From: Strix aluco
Lineage: Eukaryota; Chordata; Aves; Strigiformes; Strigidae
Direction: 5' to 3'
Assembly: GCF_031877795.1 (NCBI RefSeq)
Contig: NC_133933.1
Location: 68,402,003-68,466,002, forward strand
DNA length: 64,000 nt
This document shows, in pieces, positions 23,901 to 35,499 of this stretch. The stretch's first letter is position 1. Each line of letters starts with the position of its first letter. The notes beneath the pieces are model-generated. The model ran no database searches. It was given only the letters and a program-made list of their open reading frames with translations, and was not told the origin of the DNA. The translations under genes were made by a program, and so were the position numbers.

Positions 23901-24820
23901 TGAGACTTCCACCAGTTTTCTTTCTTGATCATCTCCAGCTTTTTTCTCCATCGCACTTTCTTTAACAACTGCTGCTGTTACAGCCTCTTTTTGTTCCTGC
24001 TCATCATGCTTGATTAGCTCTTCCTTCCCACTTGCTTCAACTCCTATGTCTGCCACAATCCTTTCTGACGGCTGTTTTTCATCTTCACTTTGCTCCTTCT
24101 CATGCTCTTCGGTAGTTACTTCTGTCACGTTCCTCTCCTCATCTTGCTCCTCAAACTCAGATTTCTCCTCCTTTTCACTGGTTTCAGTCATTAACGTTGC
24201 CCCCTCTTTTTCTTGCCCATCTTCTTTAGTAGGAGACTGTAGTTCATCTTCTTTAGGCTTCCTAAACCTCTTCTTTTTTCCAAATCGAGTCCATCCCCGA
24301 GTAAAAAATTTTCTTAATGGCGATGCAGTATCAGTGGCTAAGGCAGCTGACTGAGAACAAATCTCATCTGCTTCTGGTGTTTTAGGAGATTCATCTTCTG
24401 TTTTTTCATTTTTCAGTGTGTCTTTGGTGTTGTCTTCTGCAGAGAGTGCATCCTCAGGCATCGCTGTTTCTTCTGAGCCGACTTCTTTTTGGTCACCAGC
24501 TCCTTCAGGGACTTGTGTTTGCTTTTTTACAGTAAGCAGTTGAACAGGCTGAAAATCAGCAGGTTCTGATTTTCGTGTCTTCTTCACTGTGAATCTGAAC
24601 CCCCAAAATTTAAAAACCTTTTTAAAACCCAGATCGTAAGACTGTGGCTCAGATGCATGGTCTTCTGCGTCTTCTTCCAAAGATGGCAACTGCTCAACTG
24701 TATGAGCATCCTCTTTCTCAGCATCTACTACACCGTCCTTGGTGCTTGAGTCAGACGGACTTGCCTCCATAGTTTCCGTGTCTTCTTTCAAAGTTGCACT
24801 GGAATGTTCTGTTTGTCCAA
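20973..24820 (-). CDS. AKAP12: AKAP12-like (gravin) large exon, copy 3, 3'-truncated
   Basis: Third copy, acceptor AG at 24,822-24,821, same phase and the same 1,272-codon open frame from 24,791. Copy-specific residues are Thr892 (Arg in the others) and Val931 (Ala). It shares Arg953 and Ser934 with copy 2, and Thr971 and Glu899 with copy 1. A silent change lies near 23,265. It is the copy nearest AHI1, and its upstream region is cut by the LTR at 27,767, ~2.9 kb from the exon and ~0.4 kb beyond the CpG island. Shared 3' damage near 21,130-21,160 shows the truncation predates the tandem expansion. Confidence 0.83.
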
Positions 24821-26712
24821 CTGTGTAAACAACAACAACAAAACCCAGTTAGTTTCCTTCTCAATTTAATGCTATAGGATACCATTATATAAATACATAT
24901 AACTTTTTTAATGTGTTTTTCTTCATTTTTATCGAACCTTCCTAAACATGCTTGTTTAACTATCTGCGTGCCTCTTCTGTGCGCTACTATTAATTTTTTT
25001 TAACGACTACTTTTTGTTCTAAGATTGCTAGAATTCCTCTTCTGCCTCAGGTCATTGTATGGGTCTTTCCGAAGTTTATTTGCAAATGCACCTCTCCAGC
25101 TTACAGCCTCTCATTCTCCTTCCTTCTTTTGCAGGTCTTTTTGTGGGGTTTTGTGTTTGTGGTTTTTTGTTGTTTGTTGGTTTTTGTTTTTTTACTTCAA
25201 GGCAAACGTATGTGAGAAAATAAAAAATATTTCTATGCTATCATTACTCAAAGAATATACAGAAATTATGTAATGATTCCTGAAGCAAAGCTCCGTATAC
25301 TTTCCGGGCGGAGAGAGACCTCCGAGAGAAAAAAAAAGAAACCAAACCGAAAAACTGTGCTGACCTAAAATGATGACAAGAAAAGAAAAGCTCATTTTAC
25401 AGCTCCTAACGATGAGGCTCCTACGTTGGGGCATTCTTGAGAGCTCCTAACGATGCACAATGAAAACCAGATTAAAAATTTTCTTTAGCAAAACGACTGC
25501 ATAAGGAGTAACATAGACACCACAGGCAAACTCACCACACAGGAGATGTAGCTCCACCTGCACGAACTAGACACACGATAGCTTAAAACACTCCCGCCTA
25601 CCAATAAGGAGAGGTACTCCGTCCCTTCAAAGAAACGGTGATTTGTACTACAAGCTAGATGTAGTTCTTGCAAAGTGTCCTGTAGAAGCAGTTGTGTTGC
25701 GGTGAAAATCCAAGTTTCCACAAGGATTATTAAATGAGGAAAGCCTCAAACGATCAGACTGTGCAACCCTATACAGAGATTGCTTTTGCAAAGCAGTTTA
25801 ACCTTTAATTACTAACAATAAAAGGAAATAAAAAAAATAGAGAACCCTTGAGGAAAAAGGCTCAGCATGTGATAAGCTCATTAAACATCGAGTTTAATGA
25901 AAACCCTATTGTAAACAGCGGTAGGATGTCTCGTCCCCTACTAACTGATTCAAATCACGTACAGTCCTCCCCAGGGTCAGCTCCAAACAGACCAGGGCTT
26001 CTACAGGCTCTGTGGTCAATAGGTGTTGTAAAGCTAAAGTACTTTGCATTAATAAACCTCCACTATTTGTTGAATTCATTCACTAGCTCTAGCAAAAAAA
26101 ATAGGAGTGAGGAAATCCAACAGCATACAACAGCAAGCCGAGAGAAACTCTGGTGTCAATTAGTTATCATTAGGAACAAAAGTGGGGTCGGTTTATTTAA
26201 ATTTCATAATGCCATTTTGTTTCCCATAGAACGATAGAAGTTTGTGCAAGATGTCTTTTCCTTTGAACTCTTTGCTCCTCCAAATACTACTACCTTTTCA
26301 CAAAGCCCAATCAGTTTATGGTGCCAGCTCTCACACTTCAGTGGCTCACGCGCTACTTTCTTAAATGAGATGTACGGAGTTCAACGGACACAGCGTCGAG
26401 GTTTTGGTATCACAGGCTGGGACCCTGCCGCCACACGTGCAAGCAGACACCCCCCCCCCCGCCACGGCGTTAATCTCCTCTGGGTTTTGCTTCATTGAAA
26501 TTAAAACAGCTCTAGAGCAAGAGCTTCGTTTCTCTCATGCAAACATTTTTACAACGTATCACTGACGCTAACTTCTGCATTTCCTTCAATTTCAGCAAGC
26601 TTAGCTCTTAAGGTATTTTACTGCATTATTGCCCGATCAACGTAAAACAGCATCATCGCTGCGGTCACTGCCTTTCCTTTCCGTTCCTCAGCTGCAGACA
26701 CTGTCAGATTCT

Positions 26713-27390
26713 GGGACGGCAGAAAACCCCCTGGTTAGCGTCTCCAGATTTAGCACAGCCTTGTGCTGCAAGGACCGCATCAAACGTCTGACTGAGGTGA
26801 CAGGAAATTTTAAAATCTCCGCAAGCTTGCCTTGGAAAGGGTTCTCGCGGTGACAGAAATGTCGAAGCCGGTCCTTTTCCATGCTCCCGCACCGCCAGGA
26901 AATCCCGAGTCGGTCAAACAGCACTTCGGAGAGGCGGAGGCGCGCTCCGGCACCCACACCCCAGCGAGTCGCCCCGCGCTGAGGCACTGGGCCCCCGGTT
27001 GCCACACGCGGAAACCCCGGCAACGGGGAGACAAGAGAAACAATGCAAGGGGCTTCCCCGCCGCCGCCGCGCCCCTCGGCCCGGCCCCGCCCCTCGGCCC
27101 GGCCCCGCCCCGCGCCGGCTGCTGACGCGCGTCTGGTCTCTTCCCGCCCCGCCGCGGCACCGGCACCGCGCGCAGCCAGAGCCGCGCTGCCCCGAAGGAG
27201 CCCGCTTGAAATTTTCACCTGGAGTATTCGTGTCGTTTCCCCCGAAGGGAGGAGAGGGCGGGCGGCTCGGCAGGAAGAAACAGCCCCTTTCGAAACGACA
27301 GACCGCCTCAGCTCCCGCTTCTGGGACGCTTTCTCGGTGCGGTTTGCCACAAAACATCCAGACCAAACCTCCAGAGGTGCGAGTTAAACG
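26713..27390 (-). promoter_or_regulatory. CpG island / candidate AKAP12-like promoter, unit 3 (one block fewer)
   Basis: The unit 3 island has two rather than three CCCTCGG-type GC-box blocks at ~27,068-27,116, a 23-bp loss relative to units 1 and 2. It ends ~0.4 kb before the LTR at 27,767, which has its own promoter signals on the same strand. Confidence 0.55.
27219..27357 (-). CDS. Candidate alternative first coding exon, unit 3
   Basis: Counterpart in unit 3. The 23-bp GC-box loss lies on the intron side of the donor, so the candidate exon is unaffected. Confidence 0.22.
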
Positions 27391-27766
27391 CCCCAAGGAG
27401 TTCACCCCTCCTGAACAACAAACACGTGAAACATTGCTGTTTCTCCACACTGAAACTCAGTGTGACGGAGGCTTCTCAGGACATCTGCCTTCCAGGACAG
27501 CAGCTGGCTTGGAAATGCCTTGCAATTTTTTACAATTCCCTCTTGTCCAGCTGCTTCGAGGAAAAGGCGTCTTGCTAGTTATTCTTTCTAGTCCGGTGCC
27601 TTTGTAGGAGGGATGGAGACATATCTGCAGGCCAGATGATGAGGACAGGGTCAAGCTGCCACAGGACTTTACACAGAGACCGTCCCCAGGAAGCAGCTCC
27701 CATGGCATATTGGACTTCTGCTGCCCTCGTTCCATCGGATCATCAGTCCTTGCACTAAGGATTGAG

Positions 27767-28354
27767 TGTCACGGTCCACTCGGTGGACTCGTGATGGTTT
27801 GTTTGCTATGATCTTGAAAGTGCAAAATTAAGGTGAGCAACACCAAAGGGGATAGCAGTAATCAAACAGTAAAACTTTATTTTGGTGCCCGTGATGTGGC
27901 ACGCGATAGTTAGAGATGGGTGAAAGAAAGGAGAAAAGTAAAGTTAAGTTTATAGAGAGGAGGGAAAGAGTTTATAGCTACCACTGCTGATCTCACGACG
28001 TCCTAACGGTCCCCTGTCCAGGTGATGCTGCGTCGTCGATCGTCGTGGTCCTTGGTGGGGAAGCTTCCAATTTTCATTGCGAAGAAGTCATCTTGTATGC
28101 TTAGTAACACACCTTGTCCAGCTCTGCCTCAGGGGTCTCCGCCCTTCTCAGAATTCATTTATCATATCTCCGCCCTTTTTGAGCGAGGCCATCGCGCGTG
28201 CGCAGGGCGGAGTGTCCGAGGTGTGGTCAGTCTTGGAGGCGGTAACCTTCAACCAGGACGTGTGTTTTGGTAGTATAATGAAGCAAAGTTCATCTAAGTT
28301 TCATTATTTCTTCATTGATGTTATGGCAACAGTTGCGGTCCATCTTTTTTGACA
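27767..28354 (-). mobile_element. Solo LTR of an endogenous retrovirus-type element
   Basis: 588 bp. On the minus strand it starts TGTCA (28,354) and ends TGACA (27,767), a 5-bp inverted terminal pair. Inside, in the expected order, are GC-rich U3 sequence, TATAAA at 27,976-27,971 and 27,954-27,949, and AATAAA at 27,881-27,876, followed by a short U5. No internal gag/pol/env sequence flanks it. The adjacent bases (ATTGAG left, GTGGCT right) do not form a target-site duplication. It sits exactly where the array ends. Confidence 0.8.
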
Positions 28355-28760
28355 GTGGCTATGCGATTATCTCTAACAGCTCCGGCTCGGCCCAGGTACT
28401 GAACAATAGCACAGCACTCCTTGTACTGCATGGCTCAGGCACCGAAGAACAGCCCTGCACTGCCTGCACCACACGGGTCAGTACTCAGGAGAACAGCACA
28501 GCACTGGCTGTGCCACACAGTTCTGCATTCAGGAGCCTTTGCACCACATTCCATTCCAGGGGTCGGCAGCTGCGCTCCAAACAGGCCGTTGTCGGGTACC
28601 TCACTGTCCATGTCCCCGATGACAATGTTGAGACAATGCTGATCTTCTGACTGACTCTTACAAGACTCCACAACAGATTGATTAGAAACAAATAACAGGA
28701 GGGGGATGCACAACAGCGTATCTGCAATGGAACTATTCAAGTATTTCCCAAGTTAAAAAA
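28355..28760 (-). other. Unrecognised sequence beside the LTR with a 101-codon open frame
   Basis: A moderately GC-rich patch unlike its AT-rich right flank. On the minus strand, 28,740-28,435 is open (residues such as VVESCKSQSEDQHCLNIVIG). The plus strand shows loosely repeated phrases (CAGCACAGCACT, AACAGC). I do not recognise the product. It may be an exon remnant, a degraded retroelement or chance. No splice context was confirmed. Confidence 0.3.
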
Positions 28761-30297
28761 TGGCAACTCTTTTATTGACAAAAGTAGTGATTCTTACTCA
28801 AGAAGCCAGTGGAAGCATGGAAAGAAATGAACCTTAATAAAGTACTGAAGTATAAAATATCCCAGTGAGATAAACAATGATTAAAAAGATAGGCTTGAAG
28901 GCTTTGAAAATAGAGTTATGAGAACCTACCAAAGGACAATGAACTAAAAACTTCAAAGTGACCTGCTAAAAAAATAAAATCTTTTAAAAGAAAGATACCA
29001 GATGAAACAAATCAACAATTATATTTTAAAGAGTAAATTGGTTTTATAAAAAAAGATTGTGGCAAGTAGTCTGCAATTAAAAAAATATTAATCATAGGAC
29101 ACAATAGGGAAATTCAGGAGAGCCAAGCTCTCATCATTTTTCTTTATTAAAGCACATTGTATAGCTAATAAACAAGACGAAAGGAAAACAATGTAATTAA
29201 AATATATGCAAAGATGCACTAACCATACAAGGGGAACAATGTTATTTTGAAAAGTTAAAAAGCAGTAATGCTGCACTTAGTTGCAGACAAATTCTAGCTT
29301 CAATATCCAGTGTTTCCAGAATACTTCTGAAAAACGAGACTTAATGATGTGCTGTTACACTGCCATCCTGTGGCAAGGCACCTGCAGCTTTCTGTGAACA
29401 TAAATACAGTTTTCCTGACGATAACCTGCTTTCAAAAAGACAAGACACCATTCTTGTTCTGAAGACGTGAAAACATCAGTAGAGATTTACCTATACCTCA
29501 GGAGATGTTGCTGAAAATACACTAACCCTACTGAAATCGCAATCAAAATTTCGCTTCAGAGGGCTCATAACCTCATTGTCTGGAAAGACAATTTGATACT
29601 ATAGCTTCTGAAACCTAGTTTTCTGGTATTTAAACAAAATGAGTTTATCTTATTCTTTTCCTCATGTTATAAAAATATAATGCTATTATAAATAGATAAT
29701 CTAGTATGTTGAACATATTGGTACATAATTTGAGATATAAGGGAGTGTTGATGTGATCCTCCTATAAACATCAGCCTGTGTAAATTGAAAACTAAAATTA
29801 CTCATTAGAAATTCAGGAATCTTACATTTCCTATTAACACCAGACCCTAGGATTGTGCTACTTTGTAGTTCTACCCTTGCTCCAAGTCTCTGCATTAATA
29901 TGACAACCAAGGCTTGAGTTTCTTAAAACATTTCAAAATCCTATGCTAGAAACACCTTCAAACAGAAAAAAAGTAGATTTCTTTAGATGTTTTGCTGATT
30001 TTTAATACAAGAATTTTTTGCTCTTGGCCTACAAGTAAAAATTGTAGTAAACTGTGAAATAAGTCTTCTGCATTACAGAATTTTAGCTTTGGGAAAACTG
30101 TCACCCACAATCAGGTGATAAAACACAAGAAAAAAATTTCATGGCAATAATTGTTCCTCTACTCAGGAAAACACTTTAAGACAATAACTATGGCTCAACA
30201 AAGTTGATGAGGATAAAGGACATTCTTAAACACATGCAAAAGTTCTCTTCTGAGAAAGGACTGACTACATTACATGCTTATGTATCCCTCTGAACTA
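28761..30297. other. AT-rich intergenic DNA, nothing recognised
   Basis: Many short A/T runs and stop codons in all frames. No exon, RNA gene or clear repeat family was seen. Confidence 0.6.
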
Positions 30298-30306
30298 AAG
30301 GCACTA

Positions 30307-30739
30307 CTGGGGTCACCATTAGCTGGGGTCCTTATTTCTCCATGCGGGAACAGAAACGACGCAACACCAATGTGATGATCAGGTCGTCCATCTTTATTAT
30401 TTTTATTCCTTTTCTGGTTACATTTACATTCTACTAAGTTCCGTACACGCACTCATCTATCTTCTAATAGGCTACAGGTCATCTACACGCGCTGTTCACG
30501 CGCCTCTACAAGCATTTGCATTGGTTAATTGCAATTAGCACGTAAAGCCCAAAACTTGCCAAAACTCCCTTATCTCATACCCTGTTTTGCTCAGACTTGT
30601 GTGCTTTTGCTGACCACAGGTGTTTCTCACTTATCTGCTATCTTGTGTGTTTTTGCCAGCCTTATTTTGCTGGCCTTGTCTTCGTCCTTGCATTCTTCTG
30701 TCTGCACTAACTTTCCCCCAGCGCGGCCCAGACTCCTAC
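30307..30739 (-). mobile_element. Probable second solo LTR / retroelement
   Basis: A 433-bp block bounded by perfect 9-bp direct repeats AAGGCACTA (30,298-30,306 and 30,740-30,748), consistent with a target-site duplication. The minus strand contains overlapping AATAAA signals (30,407-30,402 and 30,398-30,393) near its 3' part, as in an LTR. The termini implied by the direct repeats are not a clean TG...CA. A TG...CA-like pair (30,343 and 30,740) lies just inside, so the exact edges are uncertain. Confidence 0.55.
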
Positions 30740-30748
30740 AAGGCACTA

Positions 30749-33700
30749 ACTTTAGAAATAGGGGATGAGTCAAGGACTGAACTAACATGGAAATCTTTTA
30801 ATCTCAAAGAGTTGAAGCTCTCTGAGAAAAGGCCACAGAAATGTACACTGGCAAATAGGCATGTACAGACATTTATACTGCCAATATCTGCACTTGTAGG
30901 GAAAACCAGCTTTCCAAAATAGTTAGACCTTATGACTTGCTTGCAAAGCACTAGAAATTTGGAATGCAAGACCCAATGATCTCAGGATGCAGAGCATCTT
31001 GCACAGTTGGTGTCTAAGTTTATTAAAGAAGCTGCTGATTGACTTTAATTTTTGTGACATTTTTCTTATTGATGTCAGTAAAATCTTCTGAGTTGCCCCA
31101 TAAATTGCTCAAGCTTCAATTTATGTCAATCAGAATGTTTGCTCAGAATACCCAATAACATAAACTGAACTATATTTGACTACGAAGAGAAAATAACCCA
31201 CTCATCAGTTAAAGTATTATCTTCTGCCAAAATATCACTGCATCTTTAGAGCTGAGTTGCCCAACATCAAATGCTGTTTCTATTTTGTACACTCAAGTGA
31301 CACCTTGAGGTTGTCCCCTGCATGTGATAGATTTTACCCTTTTGTTCAAAGTTAGGCTCTGAGAAGAACCTTGACCCATTCTACGTCATTCTGGAATTCC
31401 TGAGAGATTTTCAGAGTACTTCTGATATCTACAAACTTCCTACCTGTATGTTACAATGTTATCATTGTGCATGTCCCTTTCTACTTCCCACACATAGCAA
31501 ATGCAAGGCCTTCTGTATACAAGCCCTTGCAACTGAAAAATCAGGTGAACACAATGAGCACATGCTTTTCAATCCACAGAAAATCCCTATACATCCATAA
31601 TAACTGCTTTAGATTTTTCAGAAGTCTTGTTTTTCTACTTTCAGCAGAACAGGATTTGCACAGTTGTCTATGCTTTTGTGCAGGATGTGTTACGGTTGGA
31701 ATATGCTTTCTTTTCTTTGGTCTGTTCCACAGGCTGTCAAAGTACAGACAAAACTCAAACTCATCCTATTATTGTGGGGGCTGTGAGAGTTCCCAGGCTG
31801 GATTTCTTAGATGCTGCTCCTGACTTCCACTGCCTTTGCAATAATGAGCGAAGTCTAAATATTTTTAAAAAAAATTTCTCTGCAAGGAAATGGAACAAAG
31901 GGTATTCATGACACTGACATTGGAATACATATTGCAGCATTTTTAGCTGCAGTGAAAGTGTGATTACTAACCTTAAGAACTGCTTAATATCAGCAGATCA
32001 TGTTATGCACTATGCAAAGTAATAGGAAGAACTGTAAGACATAGGACCTCATAGGAAGAAACATGGGGGAAAATAATCTTCTTTAGATCAGCATGTCAAA
32101 CGTTGGCTTACGGTAGCTGTGTATCTGGAATACTCTTAACTCCAGAATAGCGATTTTTAACTATCCCAAGCTGAAGGTACCAAATTTAACATAGACATAT
32201 ATGCTTGGTTTTATCAAAGAATCTATTCTTTATGACTAAGAGCTGCAGTGTTTCCTTCTGTCTATTCCCCCCAAAAATCCAACAAAACATGTCAGCTGAA
32301 GACATGAGATGGAATTCTCCTCCAACAAGGGAAACAGACCTGACCACTACTTGCTTGTAGAACTCGGACTGCAAAAATGCCTCTGGTCTTTCACAGGTGT
32401 AATGGCCACAGAACTCTTTAAGATGTTCTCGTGAAACAAGTATTCCTGGAAACTTGACACAAATTTGTACCAGTAATAGGAAAACTTGTTGATGTCTAGT
32501 GCCAGGTTTATTATAGAAGGCCTTGTAGCCTGTTACTGCTGCTGACAGGTCAAATCTTAGACAATATCAAATCTGATTTCTGTGTCAATGATCAAATATG
32601 ACTGGTCTTGAATTAACCATAACTGAGCCTCCCACCTGCCGTATGCCACTTACTCTGCCAGGCTCAGCTTTCATCCAAGTTCTAGGGGACTTGCATGATC
32701 TTCCCTTTCAACAAATTTGAAAAGATCAATCTTTCTTCAGCCGTGCTGTCAGAAAAGCTCTCTAGCAGTAGTCCCAACATTTGTCCTTCTATGAATTACA
32801 ACCCTACATACCGTGGGATTTTATATGGTGGGCACCAACCCACATCTCAGTCCTGTGAGCCACAGAAGATTCTCATTTAACCCCAATCCTAATCCTCACA
32901 GGAAGTATAATTTCAAAACTGACAGCACTCTTTAGAATTTACCATAAAAGACTCATCTCCTTTCATTTCAGACTGCCTCACTTTTCCACAAGCCTGTTGG
33001 TTTGCTGTATCCAGCAATATATTCTACAGTTCCTGTTGTCCCAACTATTAGAATAACTTTAATCATAACCTCAAAGCTTCACTACAGTGAACTCCATCTC
33101 TCATTTAATTAGCTAGGAGTCTGCCCCTGAAAGCCTTCTTCCTAAATTACCGGCATACAGGGTCCAGCAATACCGTTAGCTTTACAGTCCCTTCCATTTC
33201 AACCGCACACTAACCACAACATCAACAAAAACAAGTGACTCTCAGCTTCCAAAAATCCTACCTCAAATTCCCCTTTCTTCAATTGTTATCTGCACTAGCC
33301 TCAGAGGACACAGGACTACCTGTTCAGCCCTTACTCTCCAAAAGCCTAAATCTAATTCTAGGCTTTTCCCTCATCTGTAAGCAAGTGATTCTATTGTGTG
33401 GTAGATATACTACTATACACCATCAAACCCTGTCACTACAGGCCTCTCCCTAGCAGTGTGGCCATGGGAGGGTCCAGCAGTATAATTCACTTTTTTATTT
33501 CCTAATATGGCAATGACTCTCTTAGAGGACTAAACATGCTGAGCCATAAAAAAGTCCCCAGCAGAGAGAAATCTCAAATAACCAGGATGAAGACTTCACT
33601 GAGATGGCACTGCAGACTGTGCTAGAATATCTGTGCATGTGCACAATATGTAGGCTTGTGTTTACTGGGGAGGATAGTGCTTATGCAGCGTTATACAAGG

Positions 33701-34392
33701 TAACTGCAAAACTGTGCAAGGGAGCCCTCAGGTTACTGCGCAAACTGGTACATGGGAAGATCTTGGGAGTCTGTCTTCACCAGTCACTGTCCTATAACGG
33801 ATTCTCAAGAAAATGTCTAGTTTTCAGGACGATTTGTCAGATCACGGCTGACAAGCTAAGTATGGACCTATTTGTTTCTTGACTGGAGTTGTTTGGATTG
33901 GTATTGGAATTTATAAAGGAAGGTACTGAAGAGGCAGCTTTTCTGCTGCAACCTAAACAACTTGTGGAGATAACATAAGGCCAGTCAAACAGAGGTAGCA
34001 TATCACAATAATCATAAACCAGTATTCTCTTAGGGAACCATTTGTCATTTTCTCTACATTAAAAGTTGGGGCTAGAATTTGGATTAGAGTTACAGTGTAC
34101 AAAAAAAACTATGGGCTTTTTTCCTGAACCCTGCTAGGCTACAGACAGAGAGTGTGCTATAACCAGGAATGGTGTCCCGGTTAATGATTAGATCAGAATC
34201 CATTATAGTTGTCCTACCTATACTGAACATTTGGACAAAGCATCAATCCTTTGCTGCAACTTGCCGGGACCACACCACTAAAATAAAGGTGGCCTTTGAC
34301 TAGTATGTCTACCTCATGACTAGCACTGAGACCATTTTAAGTGTCTTGGTTACTGTAAAAGCTAGCACTAGAACTGTCATAATTATACAACT
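30749..34392. other. Intergenic DNA, nothing recognised
   Basis: AT-rich single-copy-like sequence between the second LTR and the CR1 fragment. Short open frames (for example near 31,467-31,911 and 33,604-33,882) have no recognisable domain, codon bias or splice context. Confidence 0.5.
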
Positions 34393-34520
34393 TAGTTAGG
34401 AAGGGACATCTGGATTTCTGATTATCTGGTCCAATCTCCTGTTCAGTACAAGGCCAATTTCAAAGTGAGATCAGGTTGTTCAAGGCCATGATTTAATTGA
34501 GTTTTGGGTACTACCAAGAA
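34393..34520 (-). mobile_element. Old CR1-type LINE 3' fragment
   Basis: Shows degraded versions of the CR1 3'-end phrases GGAAGGGACATCTGG, GGTCCAATCTCCTGTTCA and TCAGGTTGTTCA. The orientation matches a minus-strand element. It is more diverged than the other CR1 pieces in the window. Confidence 0.6.
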
Positions 34521-35490
34521 CAGAGATACATTAAGGATAGAAAGCAACAAAAGAAATGCTGAAGAGCTGTATTTTTTTGTTTAATTGTGTTATGGTAAGG
34601 TAATCCAGGTTACCTGCCTTATGAAAAAAAAAAATACCCCTACCTACCAGTTGAGTGTGTGCAAGCATTTGAGAAAGCAGAGGACAGATTAAGTACCAGA
34701 AAGAGGCAATAGCATCTGTCACTAGAAATACTTGAGAAACAAGGTTTCAGAACGTATATTCTTCTGGCAGCCAGTGTAACTCAACAGAATTTGAGGGACT
34801 ACGCTTGGGAACTGAGTGTCATGATCACAGTATCACAAGCATTAGCTCACCTCTACGTTTCACAAATAGCACACAGTCAACTGAAGACTAATTTTACCCA
34901 GCTTCACTTCTGAAAAGATATGGCCACATTCATCCAAAACCTGCATTAATTTCTTGAGCCTTCTAGTGTTTGAAGGAACTTTTACACAGAAGAGAACAAA
35001 CAGTTCTTCCATAACAGTAATTATGTCATTCCTACAGGAAAGAAACCCCACTGCTTAAGTTAGCTACTAAATCAGACAGGAAATAAGTTTCTGCAGTATC
35101 TGCAGAGTTTCAGTATGTCCATTTGTGCTGCTATTTACAAAATGCAGATGTCCGCTCCAAACATTTTTATAGACACCATCCTGACTCCAATCGAGGCCAC
35201 TACCTAGACTTTATTCTTCAGCAAGCAACTTTGTTAATCTGAACTTAAGACAGTTACAGTGTACTTTTGACAATTTTTTAAACATATGATAACATATCCC
35301 TGAAAGGCTCCCGTTTCTAAATCTTTTCACAGTATTTTAAATTCCAATTTCATGTTTTCAATAAGCATTTTGTAATCAGCTCATCACCAATGAGGAAAGC
35401 AACACTAAACAGACTTGGAACATAGGAGGAGGTACTGCTGAGCCAATTACTGAGATCTTTCTGCTTTGTAAAACACGTTGCCCTAGTCTT
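34521..35490. other. Intergenic DNA upstream of the AHI1 CpG island
   Basis: AT-rich, nothing recognised. It passes into the GC-rich island near 35,500. Confidence 0.5.
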
Positions 35491-35499
35491 AACAGCGAC

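Larger units (their letters stand above)
19480..27766 (-). repeat. Tandem array unit 3, truncated at an LTR
   Basis: The third period follows unit 2 directly but stops at about 27,766, equivalent to ~8,306 of unit 1. Beyond that point the sequence is an LTR and then unrelated DNA. It shares the 14-bp absence at ~26,250 with unit 2. It has 11 rather than 13 Cs in the poly-C tract near 26,450 and lacks one 23-bp GC-box unit in the CpG island. The last ~1.44 kb of the unit is absent. Confidence 0.95.

Noticed and set aside
1494..27000. Shared variants alternate between copy pairs (1 with 3, 2 with 3), suggesting gene-conversion mosaics.
   Set aside because: With only three copies and no outgroup, every difference is a singleton in one copy, so such alternation carries no phylogenetic information.
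31467..31911. Two overlapping plus-strand open frames of ~95-118 codons upstream of AHI1.
   Set aside because: No family recognised, no splice or promoter context, and no codon bias beyond the AT-rich background.
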